Positions 25,005 through 34,038 of a DNA stretch of 64,000 nucleotides are shown one piece after another. This DNA comes from an uncultured Clostridia bacterium (lineage in GTDB: Bacteria > Bacillota > Clostridia > Christensenellales > Borkfalkiaceae). How positions within the stretch are numbered: position 1 is the stretch's first letter; each line of letters begins with the position of its first letter. Below the pieces are notes generated by a model, which worked only from the letters and a program-made list of their open reading frames with translations, was not told where the DNA came from and did not search any database. The stretch is from NCBI GenBank assembly GCA_934248055.1, contig CAKQKI010000001.1, positions 418,867 to 482,866 of the forward strand. Reading direction: 5' to 3'. Made by a program: the position numbers and the translations under genes.

Positions 25005-26377
25005 TTTTCTAAAAACTGTAAATCCATTTTACAATCGGGTTTTTCAACGCCGTTTTCTTCCAACAGAATATAATATCTGTTACACTTGCTCTCGGAAAAG
25101 CCCGTATCGAGTTTTTCGTCGTAATCGAAATCCATTCTCATACTGCTTCCCGAATTGACCAATTCACCGCGCCCGTTGAAAACCGTTGCTTTGACGTTGC
25201 CGTTGATAAGCAGCCAGTGCGTGGGCTTCCCTTCATCGATATCGAAGTACCACCAGTAGCGCGGATATCCCACGTAGGAAGATATTCTGGTGTTTACGGC
25301 TCTTTCGGAAATTTTGGGAACTCCGTACCGACTTGCCATCAACTCCCTGTTCAAACTGTGCGAAGTGCCTATCACCGTACGCACGACGTAAACGTCAAGG
25401 TCGTCTTTTCCCGAAATCCACCCGCCGTTTTCGTCCGTATAACCGTCAACGTTTTTAACGGAAACGAACTGTATGTATTCAAGCTTTGGGTGAACCTCGC
25501 CGATGAAATTCAAAAAATGCCTTTCCGTCCACGCGACCTCGTTGCCGTCATCGTAGTTTTCGTATCTATCATAACCATAAATTTCGTAGCCGTGCCATTT
25601 CGCGAGCGCGGGTCCGTTCGGCGAGCCTACGCGAAGTTCGGCGCGAAACTCCCAGAATTCTCTGCCTCTCTCGATAAGATACCCCACGTTATCTCTTGCG
25701 CGCGCGTCGTACTTAAAGTTGTCGGGATTATAACAAAGTTTCAATGTCGTGTCTTCTTCAACGGCGTCCGCAATCTTAAACGCGTCGCCCTTTTTTTCAA
25801 TCATATACGGATCGTTTTGGAAATTATACGTTTCGTCGACGGGTTCGCCCTGCAACGATTGATACCACACGCCCTTATAATTGAGTTTAGTGCGGTGCGC
25901 AACCTTGATTGCGGTAACGATAAAGTATGAAAAACTATCCGTTTCAAAAGAAATTTTATCGCCGATTGCAGTTGTTTCGAGTTCTTCTACCGCATTGTCG
26001 CCCTTAACGTGATAAGTAACGTAACCGCTCTCCGACTCAAAAGGCTTTTGCATGGTGATTTTAACTTTGCCGTTCGGCTGAACGACGTTGCCGTTCTTTT
26101 TAACGGAAATATCGAATACGGCCGATTTTTCCTTATCGTAAGACTTATCCTTGATTTTTTCAAGCGCGGATTTGCCGTTTTCGCCGTCTTTACTCTCCGT
26201 ATTTACGCTGAGCGACGAGCCTTTTTCAAAAATACCGCTTGCCGAAACGCCGCCTTCGGAAGAAAGTTCGGTTACGGTTTTAGCATTGTTTTTATTATTG
26301 TTTCCGCATGCTGCAAACGAAACGCACAAAGCAAGCGAAAGAATAAACGCAAAAATTTTAGAAATAGTTTTTTTCAT
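24998..26377 (-). CDS. Hypothetical lipoprotein
   Basis: A 459-residue lipoprotein: signal peptide, lipobox VSFAAC, then a low-complexity Asn/Lys stretch. Residues about 60-160 look like an all-beta domain ending SFSYFIVTAIK, like the ZU5/DUF-type modules of surface proteins. The remainder is rich in aromatic residues (VGYPRYWWYFDIDEGKPTHW) and could be a ligand-binding domain, but I do not recognise it. AAAAAGG lies six bases before the ATG. It is downstream of the 976-residue paralogue and upstream of the membrane-anchored gene. Function unknown. Confidence 0.65.
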   Translation of the reverse strand: MKKTISKIFAFILSLALCVSFAACGNNNKNNAKTVTELSSEGGVSASGIFEKGSSLSVNTESKDGENGKSALEKIKDKSYDKEKSAVFDISVKKNGNVVQPNGKVKITMQKPFESESGYVTYHVKGDNAVEELETTAIGDKISFETDSFSYFIVTAIKVAHRTKLNYKGVWYQSLQGEPVDETYNFQNDPYMIEKKGDAFKIADAVEEDTTLKLCYNPDNFKYDARARDNVGYLIERGREFWEFRAELRVGSPNGPALAKWHGYEIYGYDRYENYDDGNEVAWTERHFLNFIGEVHPKLEYIQFVSVKNVDGYTDENGGWISGKDDLDVYVVRTVIGTSHSLNRELMASRYGVPKISERAVNTRISSYVGYPRYWWYFDIDEGKPTHWLLINGNVKATVFNGRGELVNSGSSMRMDFDYDEKLDTGFSESKCNRYYILLEENGVEKPDCKMDLQFLENA

Positions 26378-26407
26378 AGTAAACCTTTTTGATACCGTTA
26401 ATACCGC

Positions 26408-26437
26408 GAATAAGCGGGAGTAAAACCCCGCTTATCC
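26408..26437 (-). repeat. GATAAGCGGG hairpin, copy 1 (3' of 976-residue lipoprotein)
   Basis: ATAAGCGGG and CCCGCTTAT form a 9-bp stem downstream of the 976-residue lipoprotein gene. A near-copy of the same hairpin is found at 30828-30853 downstream of its paralogue. No T-run follows on the coding strand. Confidence 0.6.
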
Positions 26438-26462
26438 GATTTGGTTGTAGTCGATTATTTTT

Positions 26463-29393
26463 TTACGACTTTTTTAAAATGCAAATTCTTACAGTCTGAC
26501 CCACCTTTAAACTGTTTTCAAGAGTTAAGTAATAAGTACCTGCGCCGCTTGCCGTAAATTCTAAATTACTGTTTACGCTTACCGCGTTGAAATTCGTATC
26601 GAAAAGTTTTGCACCGAAATTAGTTTTAGGCACAAGTGTGGGGCTACTTTCTTCGACAAGGTAAATCTCGTATTTGCCGGCTGCCGTAACGTCGAAGTAG
26701 AAGTTCTTTTCCGAACCCTTACTGCTGAACGTTGCTTTCTTAAGCGCTGTTCCTACAGAAGAAGTATCGGGCGCAACGCTGAGTTTTTCGGCGTTTACGT
26801 AACTGCTTTGGAACGAGAGTGACAAATCGATATCCAGATTATCAACGTATTCCATCGTAACGTAAGCAAAAGTTTCCTGCGCGTTTTTGTTCGGCAATCT
26901 GAAAGTGGGTTTATCAAGCCCCTGATATTGAGTAGGATACACTGAATAATCATCATTAAACACTCTGATGTAAGCGCCGTTAAACGCCGAAACCTTTGCC
27001 GAAATTTGAACCACGTTTATCTGGAAGTAGTTCGTCGGTCTACGCAGCGTAACTTTAATGACAAGTCTGTCGCCTTTTTTACCCTTGGGTATATCGAGTT
27101 TCGACGTTGAATTCGTTGCCGAAAGTTCTGCCTTTGCGGCGTTAAAGCCGACGGGGGCGTTCGTAACGTCTTCGCCCGTCGTATATCTGACGAGATAAGC
27201 GCCGCCCGTAGACTTGAACATATCGGACAAACGTTGAACTTCAACGCCCGCGTTTGTATACACTTTGCAACGGCTGCTACCGTACTGCATCGCGTTGACA
27301 AAACTATACCAACCTTCGGGAATACTCTCAAAGTCGTTAAGCGTGAAATATTTCGCTTCGCCTTTCTTCATATTTACCGTTTTGGTAACGCCTACTCTCA
27401 GATTGTCAAGTTGTTCGGCTCTTTCAGCCGTTACGTTAAAGGTTACGTCCTTTCCGTCGCTTATCCATTTGCCGTCGGCGTCGGTAAGACCGGAAACGTT
27501 CTTAACTAAATTAACGTTAATGTACGAGCCGACTAAATCGCCGCCGCTTACAACGTACTCTAAATCGCCTTCGCCAAAACCTAAGCCGGTGCGACTATAT
27601 TTGCCGATAAGGGTGTCGTTGTATTTTACAACCAGAGTGACGGCTTCTGTTGTCGAAAGATTTTCAAAAGCGGTACTTCTGCTAAGGTTAACCGCAAACG
27701 TCGTTGCGCCCTTTTCGATGGGGTCGATAACTACGGTTTTCTCTGCGGGCGCGCTCACAACGCCGTTAACGCTCGTCGTGGGGGGAACCGCGGTGACGAT
27801 ACATTCGGCGATATTTTTTGTGCTCGACCTGAGCTTGAACCTGCGTCCTACAAACGCGGGAACTATTTCGCCTTGGAAATCGACGGTAACGCCTTCGAGC
27901 GTATTGCCGCTTAAAAGCGCCGTGACGCCTTCGGGAAATGCAAGTTTGCAAGTTACATCACCGAACGTGTCGGCAAAAACAGACTGCGGTTTAAATCCTG
28001 TTTGTATCGGAGTGTTCTGACCGCCTTCGTCTTTTGTATACGATCTGATTGTTGCAGTGAACTTTTTGTAATTGATAACTGTGTCGGGGACAGTAAGCAT
28101 ATATCCGCGATTAAGTTCAGCCTTCGTTACGCCTTCGATACGTAAGCCGACTTCATCGCCCGCGGTTGCCGTTTCAACCACAATAGCCGACGAGCCTATG
28201 CCTTTTTCCATTTTCTTCACGGTGATTATCTTACCGATTTCATTTACTAAAAGTCGGTCGCCCGTATTCACCGTACCACGAGCGATCGTGGTTGTTATAA
28301 CAATGTCGCTGCTACCTGAAAAAGTGAATATGTCATTGATCCCCGCGTAGAAATCGGGAGCGTCCCAGACGGTAAATCTAACGGCGCTGTGCGAGCCGGC
28401 ATTAACTATAAAATTGTCGTTATCCACGGTCAATGCGCCTGCGACTATTGTATGAATACCGATCGCATAGTAATTTTCGGGAGCGCCGATCGTTACCCAG
28501 TTCACGACGTTGTTCGTATCTTTTGCAACGTTTACGCACGTAAGGCCGAACTTGCCGCTTTCAAGGTTTTCTCCGAGTTTTCTTTCAAAAACGCCTGACG
28601 GCAAAGTTACCGCGCGTTTTTCTATCGTGATGGTTTCGGTGATTTCGCCGCCTTTCCATTCCGCCGTCGCCGCAACGGTCGCCTTTACGGTATATTCGCC
28701 GGCGTTCGTCGGTGCGGTTGACGTAAACGCAACGTCGTCTTCGCCTTTATACGTAATGGTGATTGCGCCGTCGCCGTTGCGATTAACCTGCGCTTCGGTA
28801 ACCGTAAACGCTTTACCGTCGTAAGTTTTTTCGAGCGTTAAACCGTCCGCAAAAGAAATCGTGTTGTTTTTCGCTTCGAGTGCGGCTATCGGTTCGGTTT
28901 TGGTTTCGGGGCAAACTTTACAGGTAAAGGTTTTTACGCCCGCCGTGCCGTAGCCTGCGGGAGTGGTTATTTCACCGTCGTTCCAGTCGTGCGGAGCAAG
29001 TTCGCCGCGTTCGGTTATATGTTCGCACGTTGCGGGGTGCCAGTGATTATTTTCGTCATGCTCCCAGACCGCTTCGTTAAATTTATGCGTATGCGCAAGT
29101 TTTGAAACGGTTACGGTCTTTTTGCAGCCGCATTCGGTACACGTAAACGTTTTTACGCCTTCCGTTTCTTCGGTAGGCTGAGTGGTTATTACGCCGTCGT
29201 TCCACACGTGAGCGAGTTTTTCGGAAGTATCGGTATGCTTTTTCGTAGTGCATTCGTGCCAGTGATATTCGTCGTTATACTTCCACTCGTCCGAAAAATT
29301 ATGCTTGTTCTTGCTGCATGCGCTAAACGCAGACAGCGACAGCATAAGCGTTGCCATAATTACGAGAAACGTTATAATTGATTTTTTTCTCAT
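26463..29393 (-). CDS. Large surface lipoprotein, HWHEC-module paralogue 1
   Basis: A 976-residue lipoprotein (lipobox AFSAC). Two His/Cys-rich modules follow immediately: HNFSDEWKYNDEYHWHEC with a CTEC pair, then a second with NNHWHPATC and CKVC (together about residues 30-170). A MBG/Ig-like domain (TSTAPTNAGEYTVKATV) and long beta-rich sequence of unknown type fill the rest; the C-terminus (GAGTYYLTLENSLKVGQTV) resembles a bacterial pre-peptidase beta domain. The first 190 bp are nearly identical to those of the 871-residue paralogue at 30884-33499, while the bodies differ. AAGGAG precedes the ATG. Surface-exposed; the histidine/cysteine pattern suggests metal binding (inference). Confidence 0.72.
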   Translation of the reverse strand: MRKKSIITFLVIMATLMLSLSAFSACSKNKHNFSDEWKYNDEYHWHECTTKKHTDTSEKLAHVWNDGVITTQPTEETEGVKTFTCTECGCKKTVTVSKLAHTHKFNEAVWEHDENNHWHPATCEHITERGELAPHDWNDGEITTPAGYGTAGVKTFTCKVCPETKTEPIAALEAKNNTISFADGLTLEKTYDGKAFTVTEAQVNRNGDGAITITYKGEDDVAFTSTAPTNAGEYTVKATVAATAEWKGGEITETITIEKRAVTLPSGVFERKLGENLESGKFGLTCVNVAKDTNNVVNWVTIGAPENYYAIGIHTIVAGALTVDNDNFIVNAGSHSAVRFTVWDAPDFYAGINDIFTFSGSSDIVITTTIARGTVNTGDRLLVNEIGKIITVKKMEKGIGSSAIVVETATAGDEVGLRIEGVTKAELNRGYMLTVPDTVINYKKFTATIRSYTKDEGGQNTPIQTGFKPQSVFADTFGDVTCKLAFPEGVTALLSGNTLEGVTVDFQGEIVPAFVGRRFKLRSSTKNIAECIVTAVPPTTSVNGVVSAPAEKTVVIDPIEKGATTFAVNLSRSTAFENLSTTEAVTLVVKYNDTLIGKYSRTGLGFGEGDLEYVVSGGDLVGSYINVNLVKNVSGLTDADGKWISDGKDVTFNVTAERAEQLDNLRVGVTKTVNMKKGEAKYFTLNDFESIPEGWYSFVNAMQYGSSRCKVYTNAGVEVQRLSDMFKSTGGAYLVRYTTGEDVTNAPVGFNAAKAELSATNSTSKLDIPKGKKGDRLVIKVTLRRPTNYFQINVVQISAKVSAFNGAYIRVFNDDYSVYPTQYQGLDKPTFRLPNKNAQETFAYVTMEYVDNLDIDLSLSFQSSYVNAEKLSVAPDTSSVGTALKKATFSSKGSEKNFYFDVTAAGKYEIYLVEESSPTLVPKTNFGAKLFDTNFNAVSVNSNLEFTASGAGTYYLTLENSLKVGQTVRICILKKS

Positions 29394-29489
29394 TTTTTAC
29401 TCCTTTTTAATTTGAGTGATTTATTCCAAATCGCCGAATACTTGCGACTTAAAACCTTAATTATTTGCATTTGTTCCTTTTACGTCGGT

Positions 29490-30443
29490 TTATTTTACCA
29501 CAACGCTATACTTATATTTAATCGTTCCTAATCCCGGTTGGATATTGCTCTGTATAATGGTCGTTTTATCTGAGGACAACTCAAACGTTGAGCCTACAAA
29601 CAAACCCATTTCGTGAGCGGGGATTTCTTGTTCCATATCTTCTTGGCTGTCGTAAAACACGATAGCAGAGCCTTTAATCCTGTACAACAGCGTACTGATG
29701 CCTTTGCCTTTATCGTCTTCTTCGCCCGGGTGTTGATCAAAAGTCGCCGTCACGGAATCTTTATCCGCCGCAAAAACGAGCGTAACTTTTGATACCTTAT
29801 GAATTTGTATAAACTGCTCCTCCGTCATTGCCATTTCTGCAAGAAGCGCTTGCTTGACGGCTTCGGACTCCCACTCGATGGTTGCGTCAACTTTGTTGAA
29901 AGTCTTGCCCTTAATGTCGGCAGTCGCCCACTTTGCGTAAAGAGTGAAAACTCTTGCCGGCATATATGAAAAACCGAATGCCGTGTCGGAAAGCGTTGCT
30001 CCGCCGTCCGTGCTTTCATACCAGCCTGCAAAAACAAAACCGTCTTTGACGGGATCGGTCGGGGCTGTAATCGCCGCGCCTGCGCTTGCCGTGATGGGTT
30101 TCACCGCGCTGCCGCCTTTACTGTCAAAGTTTATCGTATATTCTTTTCCGACGACAAGTTTGTCAATCGATACGGTCTTTTCTCTGCGGCAGACCGTGCA
30201 GGTGTAAACCATCGTGCCTTTTTGTTCCGTAGTCGGCTCGACGGTCACGTTGCCGCCGTCCCAGGAATGCTCGGCTTTGTCTTTGGTTTCCTTGCAACCC
30301 TTGTCTGTGCATGCGTGCCAATGATGAGTCTCGTTGTTGCTCCATTTTTCCGAAAAGTTGTGTTTTCCGTCCTTGCTGCAAGCAGTGGGAAGGACAATTG
30401 CCAGCATCAGCACGATAATTGCGAGAAATGACTTTCTTTTCAT
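29490..30443 (-). CDS. Surface lipoprotein, HWHEC-module paralogue 2 with InlB repeat
   Basis: A 317-residue lipoprotein (lipobox VLPTAC). One His/Cys module (HNFSEKWSNNETHHWHAC, then CTVCRREKT) is followed by an InlB-type repeat (DGFVFAGWYESTDGGATL ... LYAKW) and a C-terminal domain of about 120 residues resembling lipocalin-like or extracytoplasmic ligand-binding domains (LLYRIKGSAIVFYDS). It sits between two larger paralogues, and its 5' leader is interrupted by the inverted-repeat element at 30486-30768. AAGGAG precedes the ATG. Function unknown. Confidence 0.72.
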   Translation of the reverse strand: MKRKSFLAIIVLMLAIVLPTACSKDGKHNFSEKWSNNETHHWHACTDKGCKETKDKAEHSWDGGNVTVEPTTEQKGTMVYTCTVCRREKTVSIDKLVVGKEYTINFDSKGGSAVKPITASAGAAITAPTDPVKDGFVFAGWYESTDGGATLSDTAFGFSYMPARVFTLYAKWATADIKGKTFNKVDATIEWESEAVKQALLAEMAMTEEQFIQIHKVSKVTLVFAADKDSVTATFDQHPGEEDDKGKGISTLLYRIKGSAIVFYDSQEDMEQEIPAHEMGLFVGSTFELSSDKTTIIQSNIQPGLGTIKYKYSVVVK

Positions 30444-30485
30444 AGTCTTACTCCTTTTTACTTTGAGTGATTTATTTCAAATCGC

Positions 30486-30768
30486 TTAGCCACAAGCGAC
30501 TGCGTTTGAACTCGGTCTTGCGTCGTGTTTTCAGGCTAATACATTGTTCCGCAATCGTCATATACGAGTGTATTATGCCGCTTGCGCGCCGCGTCTTAAC
30601 CTAAAAACGCGACGCAATACTTGCAGACAACCAAAACGTCGCTATTTTCGATGATTTCTGTCGAAGGCGACTTTGTTCGTACTTGGCGGTACGGGCGAAG
30701 GCGAATTCGGCATAAAGCGCGTAAATATCGGCGCTTTGGCGGGTTTAAACGCAATCGCTTGTGGCTAA
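30486..30768. mobile_element. 283-bp MITE-like element with 29-bp terminal inverted repeats
   Basis: The two ends (30486-30514 and 30768-30740) are inverted repeats differing at 3 of 29 positions, starting TTAGCCACAAGCGA. AATCGC flanks the element on both sides (30480-30485 and 30769-30774), a probable target duplication. Inside are nested inverted repeats, including TTGCGTCG...CGACGCAA and AATACA...TGTATT. No transposase is encoded. The corresponding leader of the neighbouring paralogue (about 29405-29455) matches both flanks without the element. Confidence 0.75.
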
Positions 30769-30827
30769 AATCGCGACTTAAAACCTTTGTTATTTAATAA
30801 TATTATTTTCTTCTTAAAAGTTTTTCG

Positions 30828-30853
30828 GATAAGCGGGTTTTACCCCGCTTATC
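30828..30853 (-). repeat. GATAAGCGGG hairpin, copy 2 (3' of 871-residue lipoprotein)
   Basis: GATAAGCGGG and CCCGCTTATC form a 10-bp stem just downstream of the 871-residue lipoprotein gene. It is the counterpart of 26408-26437, with the same loop composition. Confidence 0.6.
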
Positions 30854-30883
30854 GTTGCTATATTTTTGTTGCTCTGCTTTTAA

Positions 30884-33499
30884 TCAGGAAATTACAATCC
30901 CGCCGGGAGTCTGTTCTCTTACTATACCGAAATTAACGATCAAATTGCCGTCGGTGGTGTTTGTGACAACGATGGTATAATCTCTTACGGGCACATTTTT
31001 CAGAAGCTCAAAAGAATTGTCCGTCGACAAAGTAACCTCTGTACCGTCTGCTCTATAAACCTTTACGGTTGCGCCTGCGGGGATATTTGAAATCGTGTAC
31101 TTCATTCCAAACGATACGCCGGCACCGACACTGATAACAAATCTCTTTTCTTCGCCCGCCGCATAGGTAATTTCTCCGGACGAAACTTCATTTACGCCAT
31201 CGGGAAATTCAAGCCTTGTCGGGGCGCCTTCGTTCAAAGCGCACGTCAGCGTGACTTTAAGCGTGACCTGTGAATCGCCGCCAACGCCTTCAACGTAAAC
31301 GTAGAACTTGGTATTACCTGCAATCGCATTGAAAACGTACTGCCTTTCATTGACTTTTTCAAAAGCAATCTCAGAGCCGGTCAACGCATTGTACACAATA
31401 ACTTCACTGCCGGTAATTTTTTCACTTGTCCATTCAAGGTCAAGCGTGCAGACGCTGCCGTACTCTCCGCTGTCAACGGTGGTTTCGAAAACCATGGTAT
31501 AGTTTGCGCCGATAACGCCTTCGCCGGGGGTGTTTTTGTCGAGTTTATCAATGTCGTAGAACTTGATTTTAACTCTTACGTTCAAAGTTGTTTTTTCGGT
31601 ATAAATCCAAACGCCGTTTTCGTCAATGTATTGAGTGTTAAAGTTAAACAACGCAAACTCAAAGGAAGCGGGTTGATCTTCGTTAAGTTCGAATTTACCA
31701 TAGTTGCATACGTAATCCAGATCGCTTCGGGTATGTACGCCGACTCTGTTGAATGCCGCTATGTTTACGCTTCCTTCAACGACTTCCATTATTGCATCAA
31801 CGTTTTTGTTTTTGTTTTCGCCTTTCATCAGGTAATCGGAAAAATCACCCTGAGCGGCTTGCGAAGAAATTCCTTTGTCATCGATGGTAACGCTGAAATT
31901 CCCTTCTATTCCCGAAATAGGATTGTTGCTTGCGTCGACGTACGTCGCGTTAAGCGTGACTTTTTTCCCGGAGATTGTCAACGTACAACCAACCGCCCCT
32001 ACTATTTTATAGTTGTTTTTTTCATCACCCGACAACACAAATCTGTCTTCAACAAATTCCATATCGTAAGGACCGCCTACGGCATACGAAGCAACCGCTG
32101 AATCCTTAATGCCGATTTTCAGTTCTTTATCACCCGCGACAAAGCCTTCTTCTTCCGTAAGAGCGCGCCACGTCGAGCCTTCAAACTGACCCACGCCGAC
32201 CTTTATCTTTTTGAATTCCTTGTTCATCACAGTAATGCTGCGTTGTAAAACCGTGACCGTGACGTCGCTTAATTCGGGTTTTTTATAGTTAAGCTCGTCA
32301 GTAGCACTGAGATCGATTCTCTTTAAGTTTGCCTGGGTGTAGCCGACGTTTGCTTTTGCTCCATCGAACACGAGCGTCATATATAAATTGTCGCCCTCGA
32401 TAAGATTATATTTGGCTGCGTCTTCACTGCTTACTGTTTGATTTACCAAAAGGAAACGGTTCGTTCCGTTGTATTCAACTTGAATGTCCTTTATTCTGAT
32501 TTCTCTCGGGGTAACCGTAACGCTTACGTTTTCTTTCTTAATCGTGTAGTTACCCGCGTCCTTGCCGTTTAATTTAACGGAAGTGAAAGTTGCGTCAACG
32601 TCCTTGCCGGACATAGTGATCGTAGCAGTCACTTCATCGTCCGCAATAATAACAGAACTATCAAAACCCACTCCGAACTCTTTTTCGCCCGTGTAAGATT
32701 TGTTTACGGAAAGAGCGGGAATTTCTTTTTGCGTTATGCTTGCAACTACTTTTTCTTTATCGATTACGTAGTTATCTTTGCCCGCGCCTGCAAGCGTAAC
32801 TTCTTTGACGGTTGCGCCGACGTTTTTGCTTGTCATCGTGATTGTCGCGTTGACCGTTTCGCCTGCGATTACGCCCGTAAGGGTTGCGGGTGTGGTTTCC
32901 TCGCCGTCATAGGTTTTGTTTGCAGTCGCGGTAAGTTCTTTCTTTGCGATTGCAAAGTCGAAAACATTTGACGCGGCTTTCCACTCTGCCGTTGCTTTTA
33001 CGCCGACTTTTACGGTATACTCTCCTGCGTTCGTCGGAGCGGTTGCGGCGTACGTATCGTCTTCCGCGTCTTTTGCTTTGAACATAAAAGTTACGTCGCC
33101 GTTGCCGTTGAACGAGATTTTATCAGAAATTTCAACTGCCATTCCGTCGTAAATTTTATCGATCGTTTTACCGTCTGCAAGTATGATTTCGTTGTTTTTG
33201 GCGTCAAGCGCGTTGATATCTTCGGTATAACTATACCCGCAGTCTTTACACGTGAATTTCTTTTCGCCGACCACGCCGTAGTCCGCCGCTTTCACTATCT
33301 CTTCCTTATAATCGTGCGGGAGTTTCTCCGTCGTGTCGGTATGCTTTTTCGTAGTGCATTCGTGCCAGTGGTATTCGCTGTTATACTTCCACTTATCCGA
33401 AAACTTATGCTTGTTCTTACTGCATGCGGTAAACGCAGACAGCGACAACATAAGCGTTGCCGCAATTACCAGAAACGTTATAATTGATTTTCTTTTCAT
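30884..33499 (-). CDS. Large surface lipoprotein, HWHEC-module paralogue 3 with MBG repeats
   Basis: An 871-residue lipoprotein (lipobox AFTAC). A His/Cys module (KWKYNSEYHWHEC, then CKDCGYSY) is followed by an Ig-like part (TAPTNAGEYTVKVGV), then a series of MBG-type repeats (NKTYDGEETTPATL, NKSYTGEKEF) in which DNYVI or GNYTI strands recur, and finally two pre-peptidase-like beta domains near the C-terminus (YVFNAIAGNTKFYVYV, RDYTIVVTNTTDGNL). MBG repeats are stalk-like surface modules. AAGGAG precedes the ATG. It is the first gene of the minus-strand surface-protein series, with a structured leader upstream. Confidence 0.75.
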   Translation of the reverse strand: MKRKSIITFLVIAATLMLSLSAFTACSKNKHKFSDKWKYNSEYHWHECTTKKHTDTTEKLPHDYKEEIVKAADYGVVGEKKFTCKDCGYSYTEDINALDAKNNEIILADGKTIDKIYDGMAVEISDKISFNGNGDVTFMFKAKDAEDDTYAATAPTNAGEYTVKVGVKATAEWKAASNVFDFAIAKKELTATANKTYDGEETTPATLTGVIAGETVNATITMTSKNVGATVKEVTLAGAGKDNYVIDKEKVVASITQKEIPALSVNKSYTGEKEFGVGFDSSVIIADDEVTATITMSGKDVDATFTSVKLNGKDAGNYTIKKENVSVTVTPREIRIKDIQVEYNGTNRFLLVNQTVSSEDAAKYNLIEGDNLYMTLVFDGAKANVGYTQANLKRIDLSATDELNYKKPELSDVTVTVLQRSITVMNKEFKKIKVGVGQFEGSTWRALTEEEGFVAGDKELKIGIKDSAVASYAVGGPYDMEFVEDRFVLSGDEKNNYKIVGAVGCTLTISGKKVTLNATYVDASNNPISGIEGNFSVTIDDKGISSQAAQGDFSDYLMKGENKNKNVDAIMEVVEGSVNIAAFNRVGVHTRSDLDYVCNYGKFELNEDQPASFEFALFNFNTQYIDENGVWIYTEKTTLNVRVKIKFYDIDKLDKNTPGEGVIGANYTMVFETTVDSGEYGSVCTLDLEWTSEKITGSEVIVYNALTGSEIAFEKVNERQYVFNAIAGNTKFYVYVEGVGGDSQVTLKVTLTCALNEGAPTRLEFPDGVNEVSSGEITYAAGEEKRFVISVGAGVSFGMKYTISNIPAGATVKVYRADGTEVTLSTDNSFELLKNVPVRDYTIVVTNTTDGNLIVNFGIVREQTPGGIVIS

Positions 33500-33529
33500 T
33501 GTTTTACTCCTTGTTTATTTTTTATATCC

Positions 33530-33627
33530 GAAGGGAGAGAAAATCGCCCCCTTCGCTTTATAACCGCAACGGCTTGTTTTCCGTTACGACCGCTTTAAGT
33601 TGTATTAACCGCGGGCATCACGGTTAA
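33530..33627 (-). other. Three-hairpin leader of the 871-residue lipoprotein gene
   Basis: Three consecutive stems lie in the leader: TTAACCG/CGGTTAA (33627-33605), AACGG/CCGTT (33585-33568) and GAAGGG/CCCTTC (33554-33530). The last is about 30 bases before the ATG. No known riboswitch core was recognised, and no convincing promoter was found upstream. Confidence 0.4.
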
Positions 33628-33674
33628 AAAAGTTTTATATATTATAATTCTTTTTATAGTTTTACTTATCTTTT

Positions 33675-33739
33675 GCCGCCCGATAAAGAGTTTTTTTAAT
33701 TTTTTCTCTCTTGTTTACCGTCTGATAAAGAGTTTTTTT
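33675..33739. repeat. Two 23-bp direct repeats, 42-bp period
   Basis: CCGCCCGATAAAGAGTTTTT (from 33676) and CCGTCTGATAAAGAGTTTTT (from 33718) are near-identical copies 42 bp apart, about four helical turns, in the divergent region. They could be paired operators for either flanking gene. Confidence 0.45.
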
Positions 33740-33759
33740 CGGAATTTTATTTCTCGCCC

Positions 33760-33788
33760 TTGATTTTCGTTTGCCTTTATGTTACAAT
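33760..33788 (+). promoter_or_regulatory. Promoter of the binding-protein/LuxR-regulator pair
   Basis: TTGATT at 33760-33765 and TACAAT at 33783-33788 with a 17-bp spacer. The inferred transcript has a leader of roughly 240 bases before the GTG start at 34039. A weaker alternative begins with TTGACC near 33870. Confidence 0.5.
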
Positions 33789-33933
33789 GTTTGAAAGAAA
33801 ACGCTATCCGCGGCGGCACGCGATTTAATAAATTTTTAACGTTTCGTTATAAAAATTTTTGACCGACCCGCTTTCGTTTCACAATAAAATTATATTCGCG
33901 AACGATTTTCTTGTCACCTACCGGACGGCTCAA

Positions 33934-34016
33934 AAGGTATGGAAAATTAAAATTTTTTTTCGTTATTTCGGGCTTTTTTTAAAAAAAGGTAGGGAAAAAG
34001 GTAGGGAAAGTTAAAA
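33934..34016 (+). repeat. Three AAGGTAKGGAAA direct repeats in the 5' leader
   Basis: AAGGTATGGAAAATTAAAA at 33934, AAGGTAGGGAAA at 33986 and AAGGTAGGGAAAGTTAAAA at 33998 share one core. The last two are in immediate tandem, ending about 22 bases before the GTG start. They are candidate protein- or RNA-binding sites of the following gene pair. Confidence 0.5.
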
Positions 34017-34038
34017 ACGCGTTTTAAGGAGTTTCGGA

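Noticed and set aside
33934..34016. CsrA sites from the repeated GGA
   Set aside because: GGA is too short and common; the motif is an extended DNA-like direct repeat and no csrA is in view.
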